Source: Nocardioides sp. Root140 (GTDB lineage: Bacteria; Actinomycetota; Actinomycetes; Propionibacteriales; Nocardioidaceae). Taken from it: DNA of 64,000 bases. The DNA lies in contig NZ_LMFI01000001.1 of the NCBI RefSeq assembly GCF_001426745.1, positions 844,000-907,999 of the forward strand, written 5' to 3'. The notes beneath the pieces were generated by a model. The model was not told the origin of the DNA. It saw only the letters and a program-made list of their open reading frames with translations, and did not search any database. Shown here one piece after another: positions 19,592-29,215 of this stretch; positions within the stretch are counted from its first letter, which is position 1, and each line of letters starts with the position of its first letter. Position numbers and translations under genes: made by a program.

Positions 19592-20371
19592 TCACCTCTG
19601 GCAGGACGGGCACCAGAAGCTCGGGCGCTCTTGCCCGGCCGGCCCCAACATGCCGGTCTGCACGGTCGTGCCGCAGCGCTGGCACGGTTGCTCGGCGCGG
19701 CCGTAGACCCAGTGCTGGTGCCCGTGCCGCGTGTTGCCGGTGGTGGTCTGCGTGCGACGTCCCTTGTTGGCCTCGAGCATTGCCTTGGCGCGCCCGACCA
19801 GGCGTTCCAGGTTGTCGACCTGACGAACCGGGGTGCCGGGCAGCACACCGGAGAGGAAGCACAGCTCGTTCTCGTAGAGGTTGCCGATGCCGGCCAGGTT
19901 GCGTTGGTCGAGCAGCGCCTCGCCGATCGGACGGTCCCTGTCCCTGCGGAGCCGGCGTACGGCCTCGTCGGGGTTCCAGTCGTCGCCGAGCAGGTCGGGG
20001 CCGAGGTGTCCGACGGCGTCGACCTCGCGGTCGCGGGTGAGCAGCTCGAGGATGCCGAGCGAGAAGCCGACCGCGATCCAGCGCGGTGTGCGCAGCACCA
20101 CCCGGGCCTGGTCGACCGGCCGTTGCCAGCGGGTCTCGGCCCGGTAGAGGTGCCAGGCACCCTCCATGCGCAGGTGCGAGTGCAGGGTGTGGTCGTCGCC
20201 GATGCGGGTGAGCAGGTGCTTGCCGCGGGAGATCGTTCCGTTGACCAGCTTCCCGGTGAGGTCGACCTCTGCCAGTTGGGGGACCCGGAAGTCGCTCAGG
20301 GTGATGCGGGCACCGGTGAGTGCCTTGTCGAGTGCCTGGGCGGTTCGCCAGACGGTGTCGCCCTCAGGCAC
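19592..20371 (-). CDS. nei2: DNA glycosylase/AP lyase, Nei2 (Fpg/Nei family)
   Basis: A 259-residue Fpg/Nei enzyme. It starts M-PEGDTVWR: Pro2 and Glu3 are the catalytic residues after Met removal. 'ISRGKHLL', 'LHSHLRMEGAW', 'EALLDQRNLAGIGNLYENELCF' (helix-two-turn-helix) and a C-terminal CQRC...CPSC zinc finger complete the family. It removes oxidised bases. The GTG start overlaps the lhr stop by 8 bp; lhr-nei2 is also adjacent in mycobacteria (Rv3296-Rv3297), suggesting joint action. Confidence 0.92.
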   Translation of the reverse strand: MPEGDTVWRTAQALDKALTGARITLSDFRVPQLAEVDLTGKLVNGTISRGKHLLTRIGDDHTLHSHLRMEGAWHLYRAETRWQRPVDQARVVLRTPRWIAVGFSLGILELLTRDREVDAVGHLGPDLLGDDWNPDEAVRRLRRDRDRPIGEALLDQRNLAGIGNLYENELCFLSGVLPGTPVRQVDNLERLVGRAKAMLEANKGRRTQTTTGNTRHGHQHWVYGRAEQPCQRCGTTVQTGMLGPAGQERPSFWCPSCQR

Positions 20372-23300
20372 GGATTCTCAACCCTCTCGGTGTGGTCACG
20401 AAACCCGCTTCGGCCAGGGCGGCACGCAACGGTGATCCGGCGTCGCCCCGCCCGAGGAGGGGTGCACCGTCGGCCTTCTCGACCGTCAGCCGACCCAGTG
20501 TGCCCCGGCGTACGGCGTCTCCCAGTGCGGCACACGCCGGGCCGAGCAGGTCGGGCGAGTCGCTGAAGGTGAGCAGGGTGCGTCCACCGCGCTCGACGTA
20601 GAGGGTCAGTGCGCCGTCGACGAGCACGACCATGGCGCCGGCCTTGCGGCCGGGTCGGTGGCCAGCAGCCCCCTTCTCCGAGCGCTCGCCGTCGGTGGAG
20701 ACCACCGGCCAGGGCAGGGCTGCGCCGAACGGGTTGGCCGGGTCGGTGGCCGCCAGGGCCACCGCGGTCGGCTTCTGTCCGGTGGGCAGCTCGACGTGGG
20801 TACGGAGCCGGTCGACGGCGCCGGCGGCCCCGAACTGTGCAGCGCCGAGGCCGGCCACGAAGTAGCCGCGTCGGCAGCGCCCCGACTCCTCGAACGCGGA
20901 GAGCACCTTGTAGACCCCGGCGAAGCCGCCGGGCACGCGCTCGCTCATCACCGCGCCCCGGGTGACCACGCCGTGTCGTTCGAGCAGGGCCTCCGCGGTC
21001 GCGTGGGCACGACGGGTGGGGTCGGTGTCGATGGCCGGCAGCAGTGCCCAGCGGCCGGCGGTCTCGGGCGGGCCGGTGCGCGAGGGCATGGCTGCGCGGC
21101 CTCGCGCGGGGGCGACCCGGGCGCGGGGCGGCGTACGGCGACTGCGGTGGGCGGAGGTGCCCGACCGGGTGAGCGCACGTAGTGGCGCGAGGGTGTCGTT
21201 GGTCAGGTGGCCTGCCCACACGAGGTCCCAGAGCGCGGCGTTGAGCTCGGCGTCGTTCGTCGAGTCGACGGCCTGGCCGAGCTGCCGGAAGAAGTAGGCG
21301 CCGCCGGGTGCCAACGCCTCGAGCACCGCGCGATGGAGGTCGCCGAGGTCGGCCGCGGCGGGCTCGGGCAAGGTCAGGGGAGCCTGGTCGGCGAGGTGCA
21401 CCGCGACCCAGCCGTCGCTGCCGGGGAGTGCCCCATGGCCGGACCACACCACCTCACCAGCCGCGGTGAGCTCGTCGAGCATCGCCGGCTCGTAGTCGCT
21501 GACCCGAGCCGCCAGGACGAGGGGTTCGAGCGCCGAGGCGGGCACCGGGCAACCGGCCAGCTGGTCGACCGCGGCGAGCACCCCGTCGACGCCGCGCAGT
21601 GCACCGCGGGCGCGGCCGGTGACGTGCTGCCACGGCGGCAGGAAGCGGCCCAGCGCCTCGGGGTCGACCGGCTCGACCTCCTTGCGCAGGCGAGCAAGCG
21701 AGCGACGTCGGAGACGGCGCAGGACCTCGGCGTCGCACCACTCGTCGCCGCTGCCGGCGGGCCGGAACTCGCCCTCTAGCACCCGGCCCGACGCAGCCAG
21801 GCGGAGCAGCGTCTGCCGGGCCACGGCGACACCGAGACCGAGTCGCGTGGCGACCTCGGCGGTCGTGAAGGGACCGTGGCTGCGGGCGAAGCGGCCGACC
21901 AGGTCACCCAGCGGGTCGTCGACCGGTTCGGTGAAGGCGTCGGGCGTGCCCTGCGGGACCGGCACACCGAGTCCGTCACGCAGGCGGGCGATGTCTTCGA
22001 CGGCACACCAGCGCTCGTCGCCGCCCATGCGCACCACGGCCACCCGGCGTACGTCGGCGAGGCCGGTCAGCCATGCGGCGGCATCGGCGCCCTCGACACT
22101 CCGCTCGGCGACCTCGGCTGTCGACAGGGGCCCGAGCAGCCGGAGCAGGTCGGCCACTCCCTCGGCATCGCGCGCCCGGCGATCGGGCGCGAGGCGCTGC
22201 AGCTCGGCCTCGACCTCGAGCAGCACCTCGGGGTCGAGCAGCTCGCGCAGCTCGGCGCGACCCAGCAGCTCGGCCAGCAGTCCCTGGTCGAGGCTGAGCG
22301 CCGCGGCCCGGCGTTCGGCGATGGGGGAGTCGCCCTCGTAGACGAACTGGGCGACGTAGCCGAACAGCAGGCTGCGGGCGTAGGGAGACGGCTGCTGCGT
22401 CGCGACGTCGACGACCCGCACCTCACGACGATCGACCCGGCCCATGAGCGCGACGAGGCCCGGCAGGTCGTAGACGTCCTGGAGCACCTCGCGCACGGCC
22501 TCGAGGACGATCGGGAACGAGGGGTACTTCGACGCGACCTCGAGCAGCTGCGCCGAGCGCTGCCGTTGCTGCCACAACGGCGAGCGCCGACCCGGGTCGC
22601 GGCGCGGCAGGAGGAGTGCCCGGGCCGCGCACTCACGGAACCGGCTGGCGAAGAGTGCCGACCCACCGACCTCGCCCGTGACCAGGTCGTCGATCTCGTC
22701 GGCCTCGAACACCACGACCTCACCGCCGGGCGGCTCGGCGTCGGTGTCGGGGATGCGCAGCACGATGCCGTCGTCGCTGGCCACAGCGGACGCCTCCACG
22801 CCGTACCTCTCGCGCAGGCGGGTGTTGATCGCCAGCGCCCACGGGGCATGCACCGGCGTGCCGTAGGGGGAGTGCACCACCAGCCGCCAGTCGCCGAGCT
22901 CGTCGCGGAACCGCTCGACCACGATGGTGCGATCACTGGGCAGCACGTTGGTGGCCTCGCGCTGCTCGGCGAGATAGGTGACCAGGTTGTCGGCGGCCCA
23001 GTCGTCGAGCCCCAGCTCACGGGCGTGTGCCCCGGCCTTCACGGCGTCGAGGGACGACAGCTCACGGGTGAAGGCACCGACCGCCTCGCCGAGCTCGGCG
23101 GGCCGGCCGAGGGTGTCGCCCTTCCAGAACGGCAGCCGCCCCGGCACCCCGGGCGCCGGTGTGACCAGCACCCGGTCGTGGGTGATGTCCTCGATGCGCC
23201 AGCTGGTCGCGCCGAGTGCGAACACGTCGCCGACGCGTGACTCGTAGACCATCTCCTCGTCGAGCTCGCCGACCCGGTTCGCCTTCTCTCCCACCAGGAA

Positions 23301-24929
23301 GACGCCGAACAGGCCGCGGTCGGGGATGGTTCCGCCGCTGGTGACGGCCAGGCGTTGGGCGCCGGGACGGCCGGTCAGCTGGCCGGTCACCCTGTCCCAC
23401 ACGATGCGCGGCCGCAGCTCGGCGAACTCGTCGCTCGGGTAGCGCCCGCTGAGCAGGTCGAGTGTGGCGTCGTAGGCGCTGCGCGGCAGCTTGCTGAACG
23501 ACGCGCTGCGACAGACCAGGGCGTAGAGCTCGTCGACGTTCCACGCGTCGAGTGCGGTCGCCGAGACGACGTGCTGGGCGAGCACGTCGAGGGGGTTGGC
23601 GGGGATGCGCAGGGACTCGATCGCTCCGCTGCGCATGCGTTGTACGGCGACCGCGGTCTGCGCCAGGTCTCCACGGTGCTTGGGGAACAGCACGCCTCGG
23701 GACACCTCGCCGACCTGGTGCCCGGCCCGGCCCACGCGCTGCAGGGCGCTGGCCACACTGGGCGGCGACTCGATCTGGATGACCAGGTCGACCGCGCCCA
23801 TGTCGATGCCGAGCTCGAGGCTGCTGGTGGCCACGACGGCGGGGAGCCGGCCGCGCTTGAGGTCGTCTTCGATGATGCCGCGTTGTTCCTTGGAGACCGA
23901 CCCGTGGTGGGCCTTCGCGATGAGGGGGGCGGCACCTTCGCTGGCGCCGGACTGGGCCATGATCTGGGCTGGCGGCTTGCCGTCGCCGGCCACCACCTGG
24001 CCGGCCCGCTCGGCGGCGATCTCGTTGAGGCGGGCGGTGAGGCGCTCGGCCAGACGGCGCGAGTTGGCGAACACGATCGTCGAGCGGTGTTGCTCGATCA
24101 GGTCGACCACGCGCTCCTCGACGTGCGGCCAGATCGAGGCGTTGCGCGGTGCGGCGGAGGCCGGACCCTCGAACTGCTCGTCGAGTGGCTGGCCGATCTC
24201 GGCCATGTCCTCGACCGGGACCACGACGCGGAGGTCCCACGCCTTCGACGACGGTGGCGCGACGATCTCGACCGGTGCGGTGCCGCCGAGGAAGCGGGCC
24301 ACCTCGTCGAGGGGTCGCACCGTCGCGGAGAGGCCGATGCGTTGGGCGGGCCGGTCGAGGAGCGCGTCGAGCCGCTCGAGCGAGAGCGCCAGGTGGGCGC
24401 CGCGCTTGGTGCCGGCCACGGCATGCACCTCGTCGACGATGACGGTCTCGACGCCGCGCAACGACTCGCGGGCCTGCGAGGTGAGCATCAGGAACAGCGA
24501 CTCCGGTGTCGTGATCATGATGTCGGGCGGGGTGGTCTGGAAGCGCCTGCGGTCGGCCGGGCTGGTGTCACCCGAGCGCAGGCCGATGGTCACGTCACGG
24601 GCGGTTTCGCCGAGCCGGTCGGCGGTGTGCCGGATGCCGGCCAGGGGTGCGCGCAGGTTGCGCTCGACGTCGACCGCGAGGGCCTTCAGCGGGGAGACGT
24701 AGAGGACCCGGCAGCGGCGCAGCTTGTCGGCCGGCGGTGGAGTGGTGACCAGTCGGTCGATGGACCACAGGAACGCCGAGAGCGTCTTGCCCGAGCCGGT
24801 CGGTGCGACCACGAGGGAGTGGCGCCCGGCACCGATCGCCTGCCAGGCGCCGACCTGTGCGGGGGTCGGCTCGGCGAAGGCGGCCTCGAACCAGGCACGC
24901 GTCGGTGCACTGAACTCCTCGAGGGCCAT
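20364..24929 (-). CDS. lhr: Lhr-type ATP-dependent DNA helicase
   Basis: A 1521-residue superfamily 2 helicase, the length usual for actinobacterial full-length Lhr. N-terminal Walker A 'APTGSGKTLSAFLW', 'TPESLFLMLTSQ', DEVH box 'VIVDEVHAVAGTKRGAHL', motif III 'GLSATVRPLD', motif V/VI 'ATSSLELGIDMGAVDLVIQIESPPSVASALQRVGRAGH'. The long C-terminal region after about residue 850 is the Lhr-CTD that forms the oligomer. Lhr unwinds RNA:DNA hybrids and 3-tailed DNA; with nei2 downstream it probably serves DNA repair. Confidence 0.94.
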   Translation of the reverse strand: MALEEFSAPTRAWFEAAFAEPTPAQVGAWQAIGAGRHSLVVAPTGSGKTLSAFLWSIDRLVTTPPPADKLRRCRVLYVSPLKALAVDVERNLRAPLAGIRHTADRLGETARDVTIGLRSGDTSPADRRRFQTTPPDIMITTPESLFLMLTSQARESLRGVETVIVDEVHAVAGTKRGAHLALSLERLDALLDRPAQRIGLSATVRPLDEVARFLGGTAPVEIVAPPSSKAWDLRVVVPVEDMAEIGQPLDEQFEGPASAAPRNASIWPHVEERVVDLIEQHRSTIVFANSRRLAERLTARLNEIAAERAGQVVAGDGKPPAQIMAQSGASEGAAPLIAKAHHGSVSKEQRGIIEDDLKRGRLPAVVATSSLELGIDMGAVDLVIQIESPPSVASALQRVGRAGHQVGEVSRGVLFPKHRGDLAQTAVAVQRMRSGAIESLRIPANPLDVLAQHVVSATALDAWNVDELYALVCRSASFSKLPRSAYDATLDLLSGRYPSDEFAELRPRIVWDRVTGQLTGRPGAQRLAVTSGGTIPDRGLFGVFLVGEKANRVGELDEEMVYESRVGDVFALGATSWRIEDITHDRVLVTPAPGVPGRLPFWKGDTLGRPAELGEAVGAFTRELSSLDAVKAGAHARELGLDDWAADNLVTYLAEQREATNVLPSDRTIVVERFRDELGDWRLVVHSPYGTPVHAPWALAINTRLRERYGVEASAVASDDGIVLRIPDTDAEPPGGEVVVFEADEIDDLVTGEVGGSALFASRFRECAARALLLPRRDPGRRSPLWQQRQRSAQLLEVASKYPSFPIVLEAVREVLQDVYDLPGLVALMGRVDRREVRVVDVATQQPSPYARSLLFGYVAQFVYEGDSPIAERRAAALSLDQGLLAELLGRAELRELLDPEVLLEVEAELQRLAPDRRARDAEGVADLLRLLGPLSTAEVAERSVEGADAAAWLTGLADVRRVAVVRMGGDERWCAVEDIARLRDGLGVPVPQGTPDAFTEPVDDPLGDLVGRFARSHGPFTTAEVATRLGLGVAVARQTLLRLAASGRVLEGEFRPAGSGDEWCDAEVLRRLRRRSLARLRKEVEPVDPEALGRFLPPWQHVTGRARGALRGVDGVLAAVDQLAGCPVPASALEPLVLAARVSDYEPAMLDELTAAGEVVWSGHGALPGSDGWVAVHLADQAPLTLPEPAAADLGDLHRAVLEALAPGGAYFFRQLGQAVDSTNDAELNAALWDLVWAGHLTNDTLAPLRALTRSGTSAHRSRRTPPRARVAPARGRAAMPSRTGPPETAGRWALLPAIDTDPTRRAHATAEALLERHGVVTRGAVMSERVPGGFAGVYKVLSAFEESGRCRRGYFVAGLGAAQFGAAGAVDRLRTHVELPTGQKPTAVALAATDPANPFGAALPWPVVSTDGERSEKGAAGHRPGRKAGAMVVLVDGALTLYVERGGRTLLTFSDSPDLLGPACAALGDAVRRGTLGRLTVEKADGAPLLGRGDAGSPLRAALAEAGFVTTPRGLRIRA

Positions 24930-25048
24930 TCAGCCATCTTCCCCCATGCCACCGACAACCGCCCGAGTAACGCGGGGTTACGGTCGCTCCACACGTGTTG
25001 TGACACGGGTGAACCGACCACGGCACCGCACAAGTGCGGCCGAAGCTC

Positions 25049-26554
25049 TCAGTCGAGCAGGGGAGCGGTGAGGCGTCCGCCGACGTACGTCGCGGCGACC
25101 GACATCGAGCGAAGGTGGGCGCCGATCGCCGAGCTGTCACCGACGTCCGCCAGCGGGTCGGCGTCGAGCAGCACCAGGTCGCCGGGGTGTCCGGTCGCGA
25201 CCGTGCCCCAGCCGTCGGTCGATGCGGCCAGTGCCTCACGCGCGGTCAGCGCCTGTGACGCGTTCCACGGCTCCCGTTCGTCGCCGCTGCGGTGGACCGC
25301 GGCCGACATCGCCAGCCACGGGTCGAGCGGAGCCACCGGCGCATCGGAGCCGAGGTGCAGTCGGGTGCCCGCGTCGTACATCCAGCGCAGCGCGAAGCAG
25401 CGGTCGAGACGGTCGGCCCAGCAGTGCTCGGACACGTCGCGGTCGTCGAGCAGGTGGGCCGGTTGCACGCTGGCCCGGAGGCCCGACGCCGCGAGGACTG
25501 GGACGTCGACCGGGTCGAGCAGCTGGGCGTGCTCGATCGACCCGCGCGCGCCGGTGGCACCGAAGCCGAGCAGCGCCTCGTGCACCGCGGCGTCACCGAT
25601 CGCGTGCACCGCCACCTCGAGCCCGCCGGCGTGGGCACGGCGCATCAGCTCGTGCATCTCCTCGACGCTTTGGTTGGCGTAGCCGAACGGGTGGATCAGG
25701 TCCTCACCGTTCGTGTAGGGCATGCAGCACCACGCCGTACGAGTGTTCAGGGAGCCGTCGGAGATGATCTTCAGCGGGCCCATCACGCCCATGCTCGTGC
25801 CCGGCAGCGGGTCGCCGCTGCGCAGGCCGGCCGAGAGTACGGCGTCCAGGCCGGAGGCGTACGTCGCCATGCGGATGCGCAGCAGGTCGGCACCCTCGGC
25901 CCAGCGTTGGGCCCACTCCTCTGCGCCGCCGCTGAACTCGAAGTCGACGACGCCGACGACTCCGCGTGCGGCGGCCTCGGCCTCGACGGTGCGGTAGGCG
26001 GCGGGCGTGGCCTCCTGACCCACCACCTCCTCGAGCCGTCCGTAGGCCTCGAACCACTCCGACTCACGGACCACGTCGTGGCGGGCGGGCAGGCCCAGTG
26101 CGCGCAGGGCCGCCGAGTTGAGCCACGCGTGGTGCGCGTCGCCGCTGATCAGCACGATGGGCGTGGTCTCCGAGACCGCGTCGAGCTCGGCGACCGTGGG
26201 CTTGCGCGGCCAGGTGGCCGAGCGGTGCCCGAACCCGACAAGGGGCTTGTCGGGCCACACGGACAGGCGTTCCTGCACGAAGAACGTGACCTCCTCGGGC
26301 GACCGCGCGGTCGACAGGTCGAGGCGGCCACTGGTCATCGCCACCTGGCCGAGGTGCACGTGGTGGTCCCACAGGCCCGGCACGATCCAGCGTCCGTCGG
26401 CGTCGTGCACACGGGCGTCGTCGACATCGGGCAGGTCGGCGCCCACCCGTCGTACGACGCCGTCCTCGACGTGTACGTCGATCGGGTCAGCGGGAGGAGC
26501 CTCACCGACGCCGAGCGGCACCGGGAAGACGTTGCGGATCAGCAGCGGTTCCAT
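25049..26554 (-). CDS. Amidohydrolase family protein (YtcJ-like)
   Basis: A 501-residue metal-dependent hydrolase with the early HxH metal motif in 'GLWDHHVHLG', a composite N- plus C-terminal beta-sandwich (start 'MEPLLIRNVFPVPL', end 'DLVLLDADPLADV...VAATYVGGRLT'), 'EVAVHAIGDAAV', 'SIEHAQLLDPVDVP', and the late Asp in 'LHLGSDAPV'. This set marks the YtcJ/exoenzyme-regulatory-protein branch of the amidohydrolases. Substrate unknown; cyclic amides or N-acyl compounds are usual. The gene stands alone; a GTGAGTCG/CGACTCAC inverted repeat (26568-26620) separates it from the anti-sigma-like gene. Confidence 0.85.
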   Translation of the reverse strand: MEPLLIRNVFPVPLGVGEAPPADPIDVHVEDGVVRRVGADLPDVDDARVHDADGRWIVPGLWDHHVHLGQVAMTSGRLDLSTARSPEEVTFFVQERLSVWPDKPLVGFGHRSATWPRKPTVAELDAVSETTPIVLISGDAHHAWLNSAALRALGLPARHDVVRESEWFEAYGRLEEVVGQEATPAAYRTVEAEAAARGVVGVVDFEFSGGAEEWAQRWAEGADLLRIRMATYASGLDAVLSAGLRSGDPLPGTSMGVMGPLKIISDGSLNTRTAWCCMPYTNGEDLIHPFGYANQSVEEMHELMRRAHAGGLEVAVHAIGDAAVHEALLGFGATGARGSIEHAQLLDPVDVPVLAASGLRASVQPAHLLDDRDVSEHCWADRLDRCFALRWMYDAGTRLHLGSDAPVAPLDPWLAMSAAVHRSGDEREPWNASQALTAREALAASTDGWGTVATGHPGDLVLLDADPLADVGDSSAIGAHLRSMSVAATYVGGRLTAPLLD

Positions 26555-26619
26555 GCGCCGACACTAGGTGAGTCGACTCCCGAAATCTCATCGGGTCACG
26601 CGTCGTGTGGGGCGACTCA

Positions 26620-27666
26620 CTACATGGAGGAGCCCTGCCCGAGCACGTTGCCGTGCGCATCGAGGACGCGGTAGTCCGCGTCGACCAGCCCGCCCGAGCC
26701 GGGGTCCTTGAGCACGAAGGCGTAGTTGCCGTCGTTGACCGGGACGGAGAACGTGGCGCCGGTGGCCAGGGTGACCTCGATCGAGCGGGCGTCGCGCGGC
26801 ATCACTCCGGCAGCCGTGTAGTAGCTGGCGTTCTCCTTGGTCAGCGACTTGTTGTCGGGTCCGGACGTCGTCCCGGAGAAGGCGACCTGGTAGCTGCGCG
26901 GCAGTGCCCCGCCGGCCTCGGTGATGGCCGCGTCCGAGGTGAGCGGGGTGAGGGTGCAGGTCCAGTGCTCGCCGTCCTTGACGAGCAGGGCCGACATGAT
27001 CAGGCCGGCGTCGTCGACGGCAGCCACAGTGGCTCCCCGGAGGTCGGGAGTGAGGGCGGGTGAGGGAGCCTCGACGACTTGTCCCGACTCCGGGTCGAAC
27101 GACGAAGGCGGGAGGAACATCTCACTGCACACCTCGGCGATGCGCGCGGGCTGGTCCGCCGCGGGGTCCAGGTCGGCGAACGTGACCGGCTTGTTCTCGG
27201 AGCCCTGCTCCGGGATGGCGCACAGCACCGGGTTTCCGGAGTGCAGGGCGTTCAGCGCGACTATGTCTCCGACGGCGTAGTCACGCTCATGGGACACCAT
27301 CCAGTCCTTGGCAGTGAGCTTCCGGGTGTCGGGATACATCGGGTAGTCGTCGTACTTGGCCAGTTGTGGCAGGCAGCGCCGGATGATCTCGTCGTGGGCG
27401 AGCGGCTTCTCCTCGGCCTGCACTGCGGAGTGGGGCAACTTGTCGCCGGCGGTCGGCACCGGCTCGCCGTCGGGAAGGGCGGCCCGCACACCGAGGGAGG
27501 TGCCGACCACGGCCGCCGCGGTGACCAGTGCTGCGCCGGCGATGCGGGTGCGGTGCCGGCTGCGGCCGGCACGGGCGCGACCGAGCAGGTCGTCGAGGTC
27601 GGTCTTCAGTGGCTGGCCGGTGTCGTCGGCGGCCTGCCGGAGCCTGTCGTGGAGTTGATCGTTCAT
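26620..27666 (-). CDS. Membrane protein encoded with the sigma factor, candidate anti-sigma factor
   Basis: A 348-residue protein: about 38 charged N-terminal residues ('NDQLHDRLRQAADDTGQPLKTDLDDLLGRAR'), one membrane helix near 40-62 ('IAGAALVTAAAVVGTSLGVRAAL'), then a large outside domain with three or four Cys. It starts in an ATGA overlap with the sigma factor gene. A short cytoplasmic part, one helix and an outer sensor domain is the pattern of membrane anti-sigma factors, but no zinc-binding HxxxCxxC motif is seen. Function is therefore inferred from coupling and topology only. Confidence 0.65.
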   Translation of the reverse strand: MNDQLHDRLRQAADDTGQPLKTDLDDLLGRARAGRSRHRTRIAGAALVTAAAVVGTSLGVRAALPDGEPVPTAGDKLPHSAVQAEEKPLAHDEIIRRCLPQLAKYDDYPMYPDTRKLTAKDWMVSHERDYAVGDIVALNALHSGNPVLCAIPEQGSENKPVTFADLDPAADQPARIAEVCSEMFLPPSSFDPESGQVVEAPSPALTPDLRGATVAAVDDAGLIMSALLVKDGEHWTCTLTPLTSDAAITEAGGALPRSYQVAFSGTTSGPDNKSLTKENASYYTAAGVMPRDARSIEVTLATGATFSVPVNDGNYAFVLKDPGSGGLVDADYRVLDAHGNVLGQGSSM

Positions 27667-28181
27667 CGTCTGGGTCCTGTCTCGACGTCATCCGTCGCGA
27701 GGAGCGGCCGCAGCGCACGCAGGGCGTCGGAGGTCTGGCTCTTCACCGTTCCCTCGGAGCACCCCAGTGCGGCAGCCGTCTCCGCGACGGACAACTGGTG
27801 GTAGTAGCGCAGGACGACGCACGCGCGCCGTCTCGGGGTGAGCTCGGACAGGGCCCGCACCATCGCGTCGCGTTCGACGATGCCGCCGTCGGGGGCAGGG
27901 ATGCCCGCGACGTGGTGGTCGTCGATGTCGACCGACCGCTCCCGGCGCACGGGGCGCCGGGAGTCGTCGATGAGGATGCGGATCGTGGTGCGCCGTGCGT
28001 AGGCGAGCAGGCCTTCCCGCCTCTCGACACGGTGCCACGAGCGATAGACCCGGATCAGGGCCTCCTGTGCGGCGTCCTCGGCCCTGTGCCAGTCGGAGCA
28101 CATGAGGTACGCCGTACGCCGGAGGTCGGCGAGTGACGCCACGGCGAAGGCCGTGAACTCCTCGTCGTACGCCCTGGCCAT
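27663..28181 (-). CDS. ECF-type sigma factor (SigE family)
   Basis: A 172-residue sigma factor. Region 2 is 'FTAFAVASLADLRRTAYLMCSDWHRAEDAAQEALIRVYRSWHRVE'; region 4 is 'LSELTPRRRACVVLRYYHQLSVAETAAALGCSEGTVKSQTSDALRALRPLL'. This is the SigE-family pattern common in Streptomyces and Nocardioides. ATG 28181 is chosen because AAGGAGATCTGG precedes it. The stop overlaps the start of the membrane partner (ATGA). Regulon unknown. Confidence 0.9.
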   Translation of the reverse strand: MARAYDEEFTAFAVASLADLRRTAYLMCSDWHRAEDAAQEALIRVYRSWHRVERREGLLAYARRTTIRILIDDSRRPVRRERSVDIDDHHVAGIPAPDGGIVERDAMVRALSELTPRRRACVVLRYYHQLSVAETAAALGCSEGTVKSQTSDALRALRPLLATDDVETGPRR

Positions 28182-28337
28182 CCAGATCTCCTTGCAACTG
28201 TCGTCGTCACCCTTGAGACGAGGCCCGTGGCGATTCGGTTGGTCACCCGCGGGAAACGTGGGTCTGTCGCGGGTCGATCCGTGACTGACTCCATGGTCCA
28301 TCCTGCCGGTCTGGGGTGCCTCGGTAGCGTGGGCGGC

Positions 28338-28652
28338 ATGAAGCTTCCCGCCGCTGATCGTGTCCCCACCGCACCCCTGGCCGCACTGGGCCTGCTGGGC
28401 GGCTACCTCGTCGCCCGGGAGATCGGCGTACGCCCGCTCGGTGGTGCCGTGCTGGGTGGCGCGGGGCTTCTCGCCGGGCGCAGCTGGTTGGCCAAGGGCG
28501 GCCCGGCCACGACGGCCGCTCTCTCGGCGATCTACCTCGGCGGCTTCGGGGCCTCGCACCCGCTGGCGAAGAAGGTCGGCGCCTGGCCGGCCGTGATCGG
28601 TGCCGCCGCCGTGTCGGCCGGCGCCTCACACGTGCTGTCCGACCGACGCTGA
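28338..28652 (+). CDS. Small three-helix membrane protein
   Basis: A 104-residue hydrophobic protein with about three membrane helices ('PLAALGLLGGYLVAREIG', 'GGAVLGGAGLLAGRSWL', 'PAVIGAAAVSAGASHVL') and a short basic C-terminus. It lies between the divergent sigma factor and an opposing GNAT gene. No catalytic motif; function unknown. Codon use and frame are consistent with a real gene. Confidence 0.65.
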   Translation: MKLPAADRVPTAPLAALGLLGGYLVAREIGVRPLGGAVLGGAGLLAGRSWLAKGGPATTAALSAIYLGGFGASHPLAKKVGAWPAVIGAAAVSAGASHVLSDRR

Positions 28653-28664
28653 GCGGCAGCCTGG

Positions 28665-29174
28665 TCAGGGCAGGTTGACCAACATCCGTTGGTACCACGC
28701 GACGTCGATCCACTGCTCGAACTTCCAGCCCACCTCGCGCAGCTGCCCGGTCTTCTCGAAGCCGCACGCGACGTGCAGTGCCTCGCTCGCCGGGTTCGGC
28801 AGGGCGACCAGGGCCACCGCGGTGTGCACCCCGGAGACCGCCATGGTCTCGAGCAGGGCGGGGTAGAGCATGCGGCCGACGCCCTTGCCGCGCACGGACT
28901 CGTCGAGGTAGATCGAGGTCTCGCGGGTGGTGTCGTACGCCGGGCGGGGTCGGTAGGACGCCGAGTAGGCGTAGCCCACGACGCTGTCGTCCCGGTCGAC
29001 GGCCACGAGCAGGTGGTCGCCGGGGTGGTCGCCGTCGAGGCGGGCCCGCCAGTAGTCAAGGTCGGGTGGTTCCATGTCGAACGTCGCGTGAGAGGTGTCG
29101 ACCGCGTGGGAGTAGATCGCCGCGATGTCGTGCAGATCGCGCTCTCGTGCGGACCGTGTGGAGTACTCACCCAT
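28665..29174 (-). CDS. GNAT acetyltransferase, phosphinothricin-acetyltransferase-like
   Basis: A 169-residue GNAT enzyme. 'RSARERDLHDIAAIYSHAVDTSHATFDMEPP' and 'GYAYSASYRPRPAYDTTRETSIYLDESVRGKGVGRMLYPALLETM' (acetyl-CoA loop RGKGVG) follow the Pat/Bar/MddA layout, and '...GFEKTGQLREVGWKFEQWIDVAWYQRML' is its C-terminal signature. Such enzymes acetylate phosphinothricin-like amines or methionine analogues; the natural substrate is unknown. Confidence 0.87.
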   Translation of the reverse strand: MGEYSTRSARERDLHDIAAIYSHAVDTSHATFDMEPPDLDYWRARLDGDHPGDHLLVAVDRDDSVVGYAYSASYRPRPAYDTTRETSIYLDESVRGKGVGRMLYPALLETMAVSGVHTAVALVALPNPASEALHVACGFEKTGQLREVGWKFEQWIDVAWYQRMLVNLP

Positions 29175-29215
29175 CCGCCCATGATCGCAGGTGGGCCGTG
29201 CGACAGAATGGCCGC

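Noticed and set aside
23355..25682. 775-codon plus-strand frame opposite lhr
   Set aside because: Runs antisense through helicase motifs, has no ribosome site and only GC-rich shadow composition.
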